From the NCBI RefSeq assembly GCF_002741015.1, contig NZ_CP016620.1, forward strand, positions 1 through 64,000: a stretch of DNA of 64,000 nucleotides, written 5' to 3'. A model generated the notes under the pieces. That model was not told where the DNA came from, ran no database searches, and saw only the letters and a list, made by a program, of their open reading frames with translations. The translations under genes were made by a program, and so were the position numbers. This document shows, in pieces, positions 44,638-54,003 of this stretch. Source of the stretch: Microvirga ossetica. Its GTDB lineage: Bacteria > Pseudomonadota > Alphaproteobacteria > Rhizobiales > Beijerinckiaceae. The number at the start of each line of letters is the position of its first letter. Positions within the stretch are counted from its first letter, which is position 1.

Positions 44638-46272
44638 ATGTTCAACGCAAAGCCAAGGCACGGCAAGTTCTCACTGCTGGCGGTTCTCCTCTTCGCAACC
44701 GTTCTGAACGGGGGCAACGAAGCCTTCGCCCAAGCGGCAATCCCCCCATCCATTTCGACGCCAGACCGGGTCGACTCCCGCCTCGGCATCCTTGAGTTCA
44801 AGGACGGTGCACCCAGTGCGGCGACCGTGGACAAAATCTACGACAACCTGGATTTCACCCACGCCTTCGAAGCGTTCGTGAACACCTTCGGGGGCGTGAG
44901 CGTGGCCGCCATCCACAAGGGCCTTCAGGGAATCGGGGTAAAGGACAACGAAGTCATCGTTTACTCCGATCTGATGGATGCCAAGTCGCTGTTCCTGACC
45001 GCCAACGCGGACACGGTCTATTTCATCGGTGTCCTCGACCTTTCCAAAGGGCCGATGGTGGTGGAGGTGCCACCCGGCGCGCTCGGCACCGTCGACGACT
45101 ACTGGTTCCGCTGGATCATCGATATCAGTCTGCCCGGCCCCGATCGCGGCGAGGGTGGGAAGTACCTCGTCCTGCCGCCCGGTTACGACGGTCCGGTGCC
45201 GGAGGGCGGGTACTTCGTCGCTCGCTCCAAGACCACCCGCGTCCTGTGGTTCGGCCGCTCGTTCATGGAGAACAAAAGCGACCCCAAGCCCGCGGCTGAA
45301 TTGATCAGAAAAGCCACCAGGGTCTATCCCTATGAACCCGGCGGTTACGGCACCAGCATCGCCGAGTATCTCGGCGGCAACGGCAAACTCGGTCGGATCA
45401 CCCGGCCGCCGCCAACCGTCTTCCACGAAGGCAGCGGCAAGGCGTTCAGCACGCTCCCGCCAAACGACTTCAGCTATTACGAGATGCTCAACGAGATCGT
45501 GCAGCGGGAACCGGCGACGTCGCTCGATCCCGAACTGATGGGTCCGCTCGCCGCCATCGGCATCGTCAAGGGCAAGCCGTTCGCGCTCGACGCAAGGATG
45601 AAGAAGATCCTCACCGACGCGGCGGCGCTCGGCAATGCCACCTCGCGCGCCCTGTTCATGAATCCGCGCGAGGCGGAAGGCTGGTACTACTATCCCGGGT
45701 CGGCCTGGTGGAACCAGATGCTTGCGGGCGGCTATGGGTTTGAAACTCCGATCCCGCTGATCACGCCCGAGGGTGCCAAGCCCTTCCCGCCCACCGGCTA
45801 CCGCATGCTGAACCAGCGGACGGGTTTCTTCTACGGCACCACCGGGATTACGCCCGCGATGGCCATGCGCCTGACCGGCATCGGCTCGCAGTACCTCTAT
45901 GCGCAGGTGGATTCGCGCAAAGAGTATTTCGATGGCGCCAAGACCTACAAGGTGACCCTGCCGAAGGACATCCCGGCGGTGAACTTCTGGTCGTTGACCG
46001 TCTACGACAACCAGACGCGCTCGATGTTCGACACACCGCAGCGCTATCCGCGGGCCGGCAGCCAGAGCTATCCCTCGCCCGCCGCCGAACCGGAGGCCGA
46101 CGGCTCCACCACGGTGTACTTCAGCCCGACCCAGCCCGCAGGGATCAAACGGGGCAACTGGATTCAGACCGATCCGAACAAGGGCTGGTTCACGTACCTG
46201 CGCCTCTACGGCCCGCTTGAGCCGTTCTTCGCCAAGACCTGGCGACCGAGCGAGATCGAATTGGTGCAGTGA
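44638..46272 (+). CDS. DUF1254/DUF1214 secreted protein, long form
   Basis: A 544-residue exported protein starting at the ATG at 44638 after GGAGG. Signal peptide 1-32 (ending EAFAQA). The DUF1254 part includes NADTVYFIGVLDLSKGPMVVEVPPG, and the DUF1214 part PAVNFWSLTVYDNQTRSMFDTPQRYPRAGS. It is of the longer subtype with an extra middle region and a C-terminus ending in a KTWRPSEIELVQ segment. It lies between the HupE-like gene and a second DUF1254 gene, in one direction with short gaps, so it is likely part of one operon. Confidence 0.88.
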   Translation: MFNAKPRHGKFSLLAVLLFATVLNGGNEAFAQAAIPPSISTPDRVDSRLGILEFKDGAPSAATVDKIYDNLDFTHAFEAFVNTFGGVSVAAIHKGLQGIGVKDNEVIVYSDLMDAKSLFLTANADTVYFIGVLDLSKGPMVVEVPPGALGTVDDYWFRWIIDISLPGPDRGEGGKYLVLPPGYDGPVPEGGYFVARSKTTRVLWFGRSFMENKSDPKPAAELIRKATRVYPYEPGGYGTSIAEYLGGNGKLGRITRPPPTVFHEGSGKAFSTLPPNDFSYYEMLNEIVQREPATSLDPELMGPLAAIGIVKGKPFALDARMKKILTDAAALGNATSRALFMNPREAEGWYYYPGSAWWNQMLAGGYGFETPIPLITPEGAKPFPPTGYRMLNQRTGFFYGTTGITPAMAMRLTGIGSQYLYAQVDSRKEYFDGAKTYKVTLPKDIPAVNFWSLTVYDNQTRSMFDTPQRYPRAGSQSYPSPAAEPEADGSTTVYFSPTQPAGIKRGNWIQTDPNKGWFTYLRLYGPLEPFFAKTWRPSEIELVQ

Positions 46273-46343
46273 GGCGGCCCAGCTCGGCCTGCCGGGCCCG
46301 GATCAGGAAGCCTATCCCTTCCCTTGCATGAGGAGACGTTCGA

Positions 46344-47762
46344 ATGCTTACGAAACGCGATCTTCTGCTTCGTTCGGCCGCGTTGGCTGCGATCACTGCC
46401 GCGACGATGAAGTCCGCCCCGGTGAGCGCACAAACCGACGTCACCCCCACGGAGGCCCGCGCCATCGCCAAGGAGGCCTACATCTACGGCTTCCCGATCG
46501 TGGACAACTACCGCATCCAGCACGCCTATTGGGTGGATCGCACGAACCCTGAATACAAAGGGGGGTTCAACCAGGTCTGGAATGCTTCACGTCTGTTCTC
46601 GCCTGCGGACACAGCAATCCAAACGCCCAACTCGGATACGCTTTACTCCATGATCGGCGCGGACCTGCGTGCCGAGCCGCTGGTGCTCACCGTGCCGGCG
46701 ATGGAAAAGGACCGCTATTTCTCAATCCAGTTCATCGATTACTACACCTTCAATTTCGACTACGCCGGCACCCGTACGACCGGCAACGGGGGTGGCACCT
46801 TCCTGCTCGCTGGGCCAGGCTGGAAAGGCGAGACCCCCAAGGGTATCGATAAGGTCTTTCGCTCGGAGACCGAACTGGCATTCCCTGCGTATCGCACCCA
46901 GCTCTTCAACCCTGGTGACATCGAAAATGTGAAGAAGGTCCAGGCCGGTTACAGGGTGCAGGCGCTCTCGGCGTTTCTCGGACAGCCCGCACCAAAGGCT
47001 GCAACCGCCATAGACTTCATCGAGCCGCTGACGCCCGATCAAGAGAAAGCATCGCTCAAGTTCTTCACAATCCTGAACTTCGTTCTGCAATTCTGCCCGA
47101 CGGTAACGTCCGAGACGGAACTGATGGCGCGTTTCGCTAGGATCGGCGTGGGTGCGGGCAAAACCCTGAATGTGAACTCGCCCGAGATGAAAGCGGCCAT
47201 CGAGCAAGGCATGGCCGATGCATGGAAGGAACTACAAGACTTCGAGCGGACGGAGATCAATACCGGCAGGGTGACCCCAGCCAATCTCTTCGGCACGCGT
47301 GAATTTCTGAAAAACAACTATCTGAATCGTTGGACGGGCGTCGTTCTCGGCATCTACGCCAACTCCAAGGCTGAGGCGCTATATCCGATCTACAGAGTTG
47401 ATGCTGCGGGAGACAAGCTCGATGCTTCGAAAAACCGCTACGTGTTGCGCTTTGCCCCGGGTCAGTTGCCGCCGGTCAACGCGTTCTGGTCTCTGACCAT
47501 GTATGACCTGCCGCAGAGCTTGCTGGTGGCCAATCCGCTCAATCGCTACCTAATCAACTCGCCAATGCTGCCGAACCTCAAGCTCGATGCCGACGGCGGG
47601 CTGACGATTTACATTCAGCGCGAATCTCCGGGGGCCGACAAAGAAGCCAACTGGCTTCCGGCGCCGAAGGATTTGTTCTGGACGGCCCTGCGCCTCTACT
47701 GGCCGAAGGAAGAGGCGGTGGATGGCAAGTGGAAACATCCGCCGCTGAATCGGGTGACATAA
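46344..47762 (+). CDS. DUF1254/DUF1214 secreted protein
   Basis: A 472-residue family member. The N-terminus MLTKRDLLLRSAALAAITAA resembles a weak Tat-type signal (Lys-Arg instead of twin Arg). DUF1254 landmarks are AYIYGFPIVDNYR, NSDTLYSMIGADLRAEP and DRYFSIQFIDYYTFNFDYAG. DUF1214 landmarks are FWSLTMYDLPQSLLVANPLNRY and the ending LRLYWPKEEAVDGKWKHPPLNRV. This complete copy shows what was lost from the broken gene at 7832. Ribosome site: GAGGAGA. Confidence 0.92.
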   Translation: MLTKRDLLLRSAALAAITAATMKSAPVSAQTDVTPTEARAIAKEAYIYGFPIVDNYRIQHAYWVDRTNPEYKGGFNQVWNASRLFSPADTAIQTPNSDTLYSMIGADLRAEPLVLTVPAMEKDRYFSIQFIDYYTFNFDYAGTRTTGNGGGTFLLAGPGWKGETPKGIDKVFRSETELAFPAYRTQLFNPGDIENVKKVQAGYRVQALSAFLGQPAPKAATAIDFIEPLTPDQEKASLKFFTILNFVLQFCPTVTSETELMARFARIGVGAGKTLNVNSPEMKAAIEQGMADAWKELQDFERTEINTGRVTPANLFGTREFLKNNYLNRWTGVVLGIYANSKAEALYPIYRVDAAGDKLDASKNRYVLRFAPGQLPPVNAFWSLTMYDLPQSLLVANPLNRYLINSPMLPNLKLDADGGLTIYIQRESPGADKEANWLPAPKDLFWTALRLYWPKEEAVDGKWKHPPLNRVT

Positions 47763-47820
47763 GGCGGCCTTAAGCCTTTAAGTTTCGAACGTCTGGATTT
47801 GGCACTCCTGAGACCTAAGG

Positions 47821-47880
47821 GCTTGGTCCGCTTCATCGCTCAAGAGCCGACGTTCGTTGAGCGGCCGGAATTTCAAAGTT
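47821..47880 (+). repeat. dispersed intergenic repeat, second type, copy 2
   Basis: The partner of 35634-35694. Directly before it, 47799-47820 carries the first-type repeat pattern (GGCACTCCTGAGACCTAAGG), so both repeat types are joined here. Confidence 0.65.
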
Positions 47881-47996
47881 TGGTAGAGTCGAGGTGTGGC
47901 GCGGTGGCGGTAGGATCGGCCTATCTGTTTCCGCCGCTTTCGCCTGGCGGTGCCTCATTAGCCGAGCCGTTGCTCCGTTTCCACACCCCGCTCATC

Positions 47997-48029
47997 GAAC
48001 CGGACATGCAGATCTCCCGCATCCGGCTC
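47997..48029 (-). ncRNA. group II intron domain V
   Basis: Read on the minus strand, GAGCCGGATGCGG, a short loop, and CATGTCCGGTTC form the compact catalytic hairpin of group II introns. It lies just after the maturase stop, where domain V should be. Confidence 0.85.
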
Positions 48030-48041
48030 TCGGACAAGACC

Positions 48042-49373
48042 TCACGCCTTCACCCACGGCACGTCGTGCCCAAGCCGGCTCAGGCGGACGAGCCCGAAGT
48101 GCCCGTAAAGATGCGAGAGGGGATAAGCCCCGCCCTTGCGTCGCCTGACCTTATGCTTGGAGCGCAACCACCGGCGCAACCGCACCGCTGTATAGGTGTC
48201 GAGCGCCCGGTACGCCGGGTTGACGGTGCCTACTGAGAAGTAGTTCGCCCATCCGCGTAGCGTGCGGTTCAACTTGCCCACCAGCACTGTGGTCTCTTGC
48301 CATGTTCCCGCTCGGGCGGTCAGCGCATGGATCTTCTCGACCGCGCGCCGGATGCTCTTCTTCGAGGGCCGTTGCGCCAGGCGGGCCTGGCCGGTTCTCG
48401 CCGAATACATCCGTCCGAACGTGTACCCCAGGAAGTCGAACTCGCCTTCCGGCACCTTGCAGATGCGTGTCTTCTCCTCGTTCACCGTCAGCTTCAGCTT
48501 GCCCATGATCTCGCGCAGCCGGTGCAAGGCCTCTTCGGCTTTGCCCTTCCTGCACAGGATCACGAGGTCGTCCGCATAGGTCACGATGCGACTGCCGAGG
48601 CTGTGCTCCAGCCCGAGCTTCTTCCATCCCAGCACAAACCGGCGCATGTACAGATTGGCCAGCAAGGGTGAGAGGGGTGAGCCCTGCGGGATGCCGCGCC
48701 GTTGATCGCGCGCCTCCGTTGTCCGTGTCGTCTGTCCTCGTGTGTCGGTTTCTTCCACGGGGCAGTCCAGCCACCCTCTGATCAGGTGCAGCACGCGCCG
48801 ATCCACGATCCGGCGCGCCACTGACGTTATCAGCTCGGCATGGGGAATGCTCCCGAAGTAGTCCGCGAGGTCGGCGTCCACGACGTCCGGATGGCCTCGA
48901 AACAGCAGCTCTTCCACCTCGATCACCGCCTGCTGGGCATTGCGCCCAGTCCGGTAGGCATAGAGTTCCGGTGGAAGGTCGGCCTCGAAGATCGGGTCCA
49001 GCACCAGCATCGCTGCCGTCATGCAGACTCGATCCCGCACGGTCGAGATGCCCAGCGGCCTGAGTTTGCCGTTGGCCTTCGGAATGAACACGCGTCTGAT
49101 CGGGTCCGGTCGGTAAGTCTCCTGCCTGAGCGCAAGCGCCAGTTCACCCAGCCATCCCTCGACCCCATATGCCTCGATGTCCGCAAAGTCCTGACCGTCG
49201 CCACCCGGTGCGCCCTTGTTCGAGCGGCACTGGGCATAGGCATGCGCCAGGATGTCCTCGCGGCTGATCTTGTCGTACAGGGCGTAAAAGCGATAACCGG
49301 CCTCTGCCTTCGCTTTCGCGTGCAACGCCGTCTGCAGTTTCTGAACACTCTTCGGAGTTGATAGGTTGCCCAA
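48042..49373 (-). CDS. ltrA: group II intron reverse transcriptase/maturase
   Basis: A 443-residue intron-encoded protein. Reverse transcriptase blocks are visible: [39 protein letters not shown] (first Asp pair), [19 protein letters not shown], and the catalytic YADD near residue 267, followed by FLGYTFGRM. The maturase region (GIIM) follows with [22 protein letters not shown]. The protein ends at PWVKA without a Cys/His endonuclease domain, so retrohoming would depend on nicks made during replication. Confidence 0.95.
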   Translation of the reverse strand: MGNLSTPKSVQKLQTALHAKAKAEAGYRFYALYDKISREDILAHAYAQCRSNKGAPGGDGQDFADIEAYGVEGWLGELALALRQETYRPDPIRRVFIPKANGKLRPLGISTVRDRVCMTAAMLVLDPIFEADLPPELYAYRTGRNAQQAVIEVEELLFRGHPDVVDADLADYFGSIPHAELITSVARRIVDRRVLHLIRGWLDCPVEETDTRGQTTRTTEARDQRRGIPQGSPLSPLLANLYMRRFVLGWKKLGLEHSLGSRIVTYADDLVILCRKGKAEEALHRLREIMGKLKLTVNEEKTRICKVPEGEFDFLGYTFGRMYSARTGQARLAQRPSKKSIRRAVEKIHALTARAGTWQETTVLVGKLNRTLRGWANYFSVGTVNPAYRALDTYTAVRLRRWLRSKHKVRRRKGGAYPLSHLYGHFGLVRLSRLGHDVPWVKA

Positions 49374-50034
49374 TCTCCAGGTCCCTCACCACGTCGTGCG
49401 TCTGTCTTGAACTGAGGCCCCTTTCCTCCACCGGCATTACCCGGCTTCCAAGGTCCTACGAGCCTCTCCGCCACCCCAGGGCGCCCGGTCTGTCCCTCGC
49501 GGGCCTCCGGTTGGTCATCCCTGACCACGTCCTGGGGCTTCCCGTGTTGCGTGCGCTTTCCTTGTGTCCATGCTGCCGCCACTACCCCGGTGCAGCGGCT
49601 GGGCGTACCCTTTGCTCATTCACCCAGCCGTATCAGCCTTCCCCGAAAGGGTTGTCGGGTCGGCCTGCACATCGTCCTTTTCGAGGCTTGCTCAGCGTTC
49701 ACTCACGTTGCGGCCTGCACACTCGCGCGGTCACCAATTCGTGACCCGCTATCCGAAGGCTTCAGCCATTTCGTTACCTCCATGACTGCTCCGGTTGCTT
49801 CCGGCTGGAGCTTTTGCCGGGTGGGACTTGCACCCACTGGAAAGCGCCGCCTTGTCACGGCGCACACCCTGAGCGGACCTTTGGAGTTCACGACACATCG
49901 TGGAGCAGGTTCCATTCCCGCCAGGGCCGACGGAACGCGCTGATCATACGGGCGTCGTTGTCGCGTTCGATACCGCCTCTATCATTCCGGTGACACGGCG
50001 AGCTGCCGGGACGCAGGTTCAAGGGAATGACACG

Positions 50035-50484
50035 ATGAGCATCTTCAGCAGGATCAAGGACGCAATCTTCGGAGGATCTGCGACAGCGCAGGAAGCTCCT
50101 CAAGCGCCATCGGCCACGGCACCGCCCACGCCAGGGTCTGCCGCAGCCCCTGGTGCCAGTGGAACGACGGCTTCGGTGCCCCAAGGCACGGCGGCCTCTT
50201 CGGCCACGAGCGCAACGCCGATGGCCCAGGTCGACGTCGAGGCGGTGCTGACGGATCGCGCCGCGAAGAAGGGGCAGAAGCTCGACTGGCGCAAGTCGAT
50301 CGTCGACCTGATGAAGCTGCTCGATCTCGACAGCAGCCTCGACGCGCGCAAGGAACTCGCCAAGGAGCTGAACTACACCGGCGACACCTCCGATTCCGCC
50401 TCCATGAACGTCTGGCTGCGCAAGCAGGTCATGAGCAAGCTCGCGGCGAGTGGCGGCAAGGTGCCCGACGACCTCAAGGACTAG
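50035..50484 (+). CDS. DUF3597 protein
   Basis: A 149-residue protein. I start it at the ATG at 50035, since family homology begins MSIFSRIKDAIFG. An Ala/Pro/Ser/Thr-rich linker (about 15-65) joins this N-terminal amphipathic helix to a folded domain: VDVEAVLTDRAAKKGQKLDWRKSIVDLMKLLDLDSSLDARKELAKELNYTGD. This is DUF3597, a LysM-like helical domain thought to bind peptidoglycan or to be structural. It has no signal peptide. It stands alone. Confidence 0.87.
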   Translation: MSIFSRIKDAIFGGSATAQEAPQAPSATAPPTPGSAAAPGASGTTASVPQGTAASSATSATPMAQVDVEAVLTDRAAKKGQKLDWRKSIVDLMKLLDLDSSLDARKELAKELNYTGDTSDSASMNVWLRKQVMSKLAASGGKVPDDLKD

Positions 50485-50601
50485 GGCCGCGCCGCGTTAA
50501 CGGGGCCTTTCAAGGTGATCGGCGGCTTGGAGCGTGCCAAGGCGGGCGGGCCTTCCGGGGGTGTTTGATCAGCCTGCGCATATATCTGGGAATCGCGCGC
50601 C

Positions 50602-51252
50602 TCACGCGGCCTCCGGCTGGTCGGACCTCGCGCCTTCGGCGACGATCTCGAGCATGTCGTCGGGCAGCGGCCGCTGCAACTTCAACGCCTCTTCGACCGG
50701 CGCGGTGAGCCAGGTCTCGTACTCCTCCCGGGTCGTCAGAATCACCGGCATGGCCTTCGGGTGGACCGGTCCGACGACGCCGTTCGGCTCGGACGTGAGG
50801 AACGAGTAGAGCAGGTGCTCACCCTCGACCGGCTCGGCCTTCGTGCCGCGCACGCCCGTCCACGGCCGCCAGATGTCCGCGAAGGCGGCAAGCGGCCTGT
50901 CCTTATTGAGCGCGAACCACACCGGCGTCTTGCGCGGCTTGGTGTCAGCGTACTCGCTGAAACTGGACATCGGAATCAGCGCCCGGTGCTGCGGCTTCAG
51001 CCAGGCGCGCCAGAACGGCGACGACACGTTGCGCACGTTGGTGACCGGCTGGGTGCCGACCTTGGGCGGCGGCGGGAAGCCCCAGCGCATCCGGATCAGC
51101 TCACGCTCGCCGTTGAGCGTTCTCACCACAGGAGCCATCTGGTCCGGGAAGATCGCGGGCAGAGGCGGCACGTTGCCGGCACTGTCGCGGGCGACCTCGA
51201 AGGCCCGGCGCATCGCCTCCTGGGTGGTGTAGCTCGAGTAGAGATTGCACAC
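50602..51252 (-). CDS. SOS response-associated peptidase, SRAP/YedK family
   Basis: A 216-residue SRAP protein, which cross-links to abasic sites in single-stranded DNA through Cys2. The start must therefore put Cys directly after the initiator; the GTG at 51252 does this (start codon, then Cys-Asn-Leu-Tyr), so longer starts are wrong. The conserved Asn/Arg are in VTNVRNVSSPFWRAWLKPQHRALIP, Glu in SFSEY, and His in VGPVHPKAMPVIL. A degenerate LexA-like GTTC-N7-GTGA lies 47 bases upstream. Confidence 0.92.
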   Translation of the reverse strand: MCNLYSSYTTQEAMRRAFEVARDSAGNVPPLPAIFPDQMAPVVRTLNGERELIRMRWGFPPPPKVGTQPVTNVRNVSSPFWRAWLKPQHRALIPMSSFSEYADTKPRKTPVWFALNKDRPLAAFADIWRPWTGVRGTKAEPVEGEHLLYSFLTSEPNGVVGPVHPKAMPVILTTREEYETWLTAPVEEALKLQRPLPDDMLEIVAEGARSDQPEAA

Positions 51253-51270
51253 GGGCGGGGTCCTCCGGCG

Positions 51271-51325
51271 GGGCATGGCACCTTATGCGGTTGCGGCGGT
51301 TCTCAAAAGGTGAAGAGGCTGGCAT
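51271..51325 (+). repeat. 55-bp intergenic repeat upstream of SRAP gene
   Basis: The same 55-bp pattern occurs at 58312-58366 with about 10 mismatches: GGCACCTTAT, then GCGGCGGTTCTCAAA and GTGAAG. Both hold GTTC-N7-GTGA. Confidence 0.7.
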
Positions 51326-51536
51326 AGCTCCGACATGGCCGACAATACGACGACAGCGATCTCCGAATTCACAGGCCAGCCTGTCGACATGGGGTCTGAG
51401 GAATCTCCGGACGGGACAGCGTCTGATTTGGCGTTGTGACGGCCTGACCTGATGATAGGATCCTTTTCGGCGCACGAGCTATGAATAGCCCCTAGCGGGG
51501 TAGGCTCACCGCATCCGGAACCTGGAGATTGCCGCC

Positions 51537-52664
51537 ATGACGCCAGCCTGGGCCGTCGGACTGATGACCGGAACCGTCCTCGACGGCAACATCGACATCG
51601 CTCTGATCAAAACCGACGGCGAGACGATCCAGGAGTTCGGGCCTTGGACGCTCGCGCCCTATCCGCCCGAGCTCCGCCCCCTTCTCCGAGACGCTATGGC
51701 GGAGGCACGCGACTGGAACTTTGAAGGGCCTGAGCCTGCAATATTCGCACGGGCAGAAGACGCCCTCACCCGAGCGCAGTCAGCGGCCGTCACAGCCTTT
51801 CTCCACGAGAACGGCATCAAGCCATCGGACATCGCCGTCGTCGGCTTTCATGGCCAGACTATGCTCCACCGAGCCCCTGAAGTGGAGCGTCGCGGACAGA
51901 CGCGGCAGCTCGGGAACGGGGCTTTGATGGCCAGCCTCATCGGTACGAACGTGGCCTATGACTTTCGCACGGCGGATATGATGGCGGGCGGACAGGGAGC
52001 TCCGCTCGCGGCGAGCTACCACGTCGCGCTCCTGCGCAGCATCGACGTCAAGCCGAACGCAGCCGTCCTCAACCTCGGCGGCGTGAGCAATGTGACCTGG
52101 TGGGGCGGTGACACCATGGTCGCGTTCGACACGGGGCCGGCCAATGCTCCCCTCAACGACTGGATCGGTCGACATGGTCTTGGCGACATGGACCGCGACG
52201 GTGCCGTCGCTGCCCGAGGCGTCGTTGACGAGGCTCGTCTCGCTCGGCTTCTGGAGCATCCCTACCTGACGGCCCCTTACCCAAAGTCACTCGACCGCAA
52301 CGACTTCACCGCAGCCATGGCTGACGGGTTGAGCCTGGAGGATGGTGCAGCGACATTGACGGCGTTCACGGCAGGCGCGGTAGGCAAAGCGCTCGATCTG
52401 CTGCCGCAACGGCCGGCACGCCTCATCCTCTGCGGTGGCGGACGGAGAAACCCTACCCTGGTCGAAGCCATTCGCCATCGCGCGAGGATTGAGACGGTCA
52501 TGGCCGAAGATGTGCGCTGGCGCGGCGATGCCGTCGAGGCGGAATGTTTTGCCTTTCTGGCCGTCCGGGCGCTTCGTGGCCTGCCGATCAGCTTCCCGCT
52601 CACGACAGGTGTCGCGCAACCCATCACTGGCGGGCGCATCGCCATGTTCGATGAGGCCGCATAG
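51537..52664 (+). CDS. anmK: anhydro-N-acetylmuramic acid kinase
   Basis: A 375-residue kinase of peptidoglycan recycling, which hydrolyses and phosphorylates 1,6-anhydro-MurNAc to MurNAc-6-phosphate. Motifs: [17 protein letters not shown] at the N-terminus (ATP loop with Asp), [13 protein letters not shown] (about 100), [28 protein letters not shown] and [14 protein letters not shown]. Length is normal. The start follows a weak GGAGATTGCC. The next gene lies on the opposite strand, so anmK is monocistronic. Confidence 0.93.
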   Translation: MTPAWAVGLMTGTVLDGNIDIALIKTDGETIQEFGPWTLAPYPPELRPLLRDAMAEARDWNFEGPEPAIFARAEDALTRAQSAAVTAFLHENGIKPSDIAVVGFHGQTMLHRAPEVERRGQTRQLGNGALMASLIGTNVAYDFRTADMMAGGQGAPLAASYHVALLRSIDVKPNAAVLNLGGVSNVTWWGGDTMVAFDTGPANAPLNDWIGRHGLGDMDRDGAVAARGVVDEARLARLLEHPYLTAPYPKSLDRNDFTAAMADGLSLEDGAATLTAFTAGAVGKALDLLPQRPARLILCGGGRRNPTLVEAIRHRARIETVMAEDVRWRGDAVEAECFAFLAVRALRGLPISFPLTTGVAQPITGGRIAMFDEAA

Positions 52665-52762
52665 GCGACGAGTTCCTTCAGCGCCAATTCCGAAAGGTAC
52701 AGCGCATAAACTGTCACTTGCGCGTTTCAGCCCGGAATCAGGGGCTGTCCGGAGCGCCTTGC

Positions 52763-52969
52763 CTACGACGCAATGGCCTCCCGGCGCAGCCTCGCGGGCT
52801 GCGCCGGGACATACACGAGCCGCCGGTGCCAATCGCACCAGCTCGATCCTTCGAGCGTCGGGGCTCCGCAGCAGACGGCGCTGCGCGGCTCGCCCGAGAC
52901 GATGAAGCGGCACTGCCGCGTTCCGATCTTGAGGAGTTTCGTACGTTGTCTGGGGTCTGGCTCTTGCAT
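52763..52969 (-). CDS. GcrA-like C-terminal domain protein
   Basis: A 68-residue protein. I use the ATG at 52969; a GTG at 52978 is an alternative. The pattern CRFIVSGEPRSAVCCGAPTLEGSSWCDWHRRLVYVPA resembles the C-terminal zinc-like tail of the alphaproteobacterial cell-cycle regulator GcrA (CxFxxG...CGxP...YCxxH...YVPA), without its N-terminal sigma70-region-2-like DNA-binding part. Four Cys/His residues could hold a metal. It may be a stand-alone regulator that touches RNA polymerase; this is inferred. Confidence 0.68.
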   Translation of the reverse strand: MQEPDPRQRTKLLKIGTRQCRFIVSGEPRSAVCCGAPTLEGSSWCDWHRRLVYVPAQPARLRREAIAS

Positions 52970-53131
52970 GACGGGCACCTATGGCACGGCGGGGCCGATT
53001 AGCGGAAGTCCCGGGTCGCGACACGAGTGAAGGCATCTCATCGCGCTGTTTCGGTAAAGGGAGCAGCCGGTGACGCTCGGAACTGAGAAGGTACCTGCGG
53101 CACTGCCCCCAACTAGGAATTTGACTGAAGC

Positions 53132-53971
53132 ATGGTATCAGGCAGGCTCACTGAGCCGAGAACGATGTCCCCTGTCCGAACCTTCCTGACCCGCCTGGCA
53201 AGGCCGACAATTACCAGCAGGCGAGACCTCATTCGCTACGTTGTCGTTGTGACCGCTTTCAGCCTTGTCGCTGCCCTTGCGATCGACGTTGCTCAGCAAC
53301 TCATGTTCTTCACCACCTGGGTGACCGCCCTCAGGTCGTGGGCCGTGACGGTCGCCGCCGTGACCGTGATCGCAACGCCGGTCGCCACGATGTTCGCTCG
53401 CGCGCAATGGGAGCTGCAGCGTGCCAAGGACGCTTTGGAGGATCTCAGCCGGACCGATCCACTCACCGGGCTGCCCAATCGGCGGGCCCTGATGGAGGCC
53501 AGCGAGGCTCCAACCCCGCAGACGATGGTGCTGGTCATCGCGGACGTCGACCGCTTCAAGGCCTTGAACGACACCTATGGTCATCGGGCGGGCGACGCTG
53601 TCCTTCAGGCCGTCGGACAGATCATGACCCAGCATCTGGCTGGATTCGGGCTGGTGGGGCGCCTTGGTGGGGAGGAGTTTGCTCTCATCTCATCAGACGC
53701 CTCACTGGAGCAGATTATGTCGGCGCTCCGTGAACTGTTGCGCGCAATCGAGGCGACACCGTTTGTTACGCCTGGCGGCGCAGTCCGGATCACAATGTCG
53801 GCCGGCATCGCTATCCGCCATTCGTCCGAGCCGTTCGAGCGGCTGTACTCGGAGGCCGACGAGGCGCTCTATTTGGCCAAGCGCTCCGGGCGGAACCAGA
53901 TCGAACTGTCGGCCCGTGCTAAGGAGGCTCTCCCTCCCGGCAAAACCGCGGATTACCAAAACCTCGCATAG
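53132..53971 (+). CDS. diguanylate cyclase (GGDEF), membrane-bound
   Basis: A 279-residue inner-membrane enzyme making cyclic di-GMP. Two membrane helices (about 37-58 and 65-88) precede a short linker and the GGDEF domain that starts LEDLSRTDPLTGLPNRRAL. The active-site loop is RLGGEEFALI (GGEEF, an active variant) near residue 180. No EAL domain and no clear inhibitory RxxD site is seen before it. The ATG at 53165 is an alternative start. It is monocistronic; no sensor domain besides the membrane part. Confidence 0.92.
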   Translation: MVSGRLTEPRTMSPVRTFLTRLARPTITSRRDLIRYVVVVTAFSLVAALAIDVAQQLMFFTTWVTALRSWAVTVAAVTVIATPVATMFARAQWELQRAKDALEDLSRTDPLTGLPNRRALMEASEAPTPQTMVLVIADVDRFKALNDTYGHRAGDAVLQAVGQIMTQHLAGFGLVGRLGGEEFALISSDASLEQIMSALRELLRAIEATPFVTPGGAVRITMSAGIAIRHSSEPFERLYSEADEALYLAKRSGRNQIELSARAKEALPPGKTADYQNLA

Positions 53972-54003
53972 GTCTGAAACCCGAGAATGCCTGTACAATC
54001 GGA

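Larger units (their letters stand above)
47950..49867 (-). mobile_element. group II intron, complete
   Basis: On the minus strand the intron begins GTGCGCC (5-prime end at about 49865), followed by GGGTGCAAGTCCCAC, a standard group II domain I signature. About 490 bases of ribozyme lead into the reverse transcriptase gene, and domain V follows at 47997-48029. The exact 3-prime end is uncertain (about 47940-47960). It sits between genes, in the orientation opposite to the DUF1254 genes. It looks intact and could be mobile. Confidence 0.88.
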
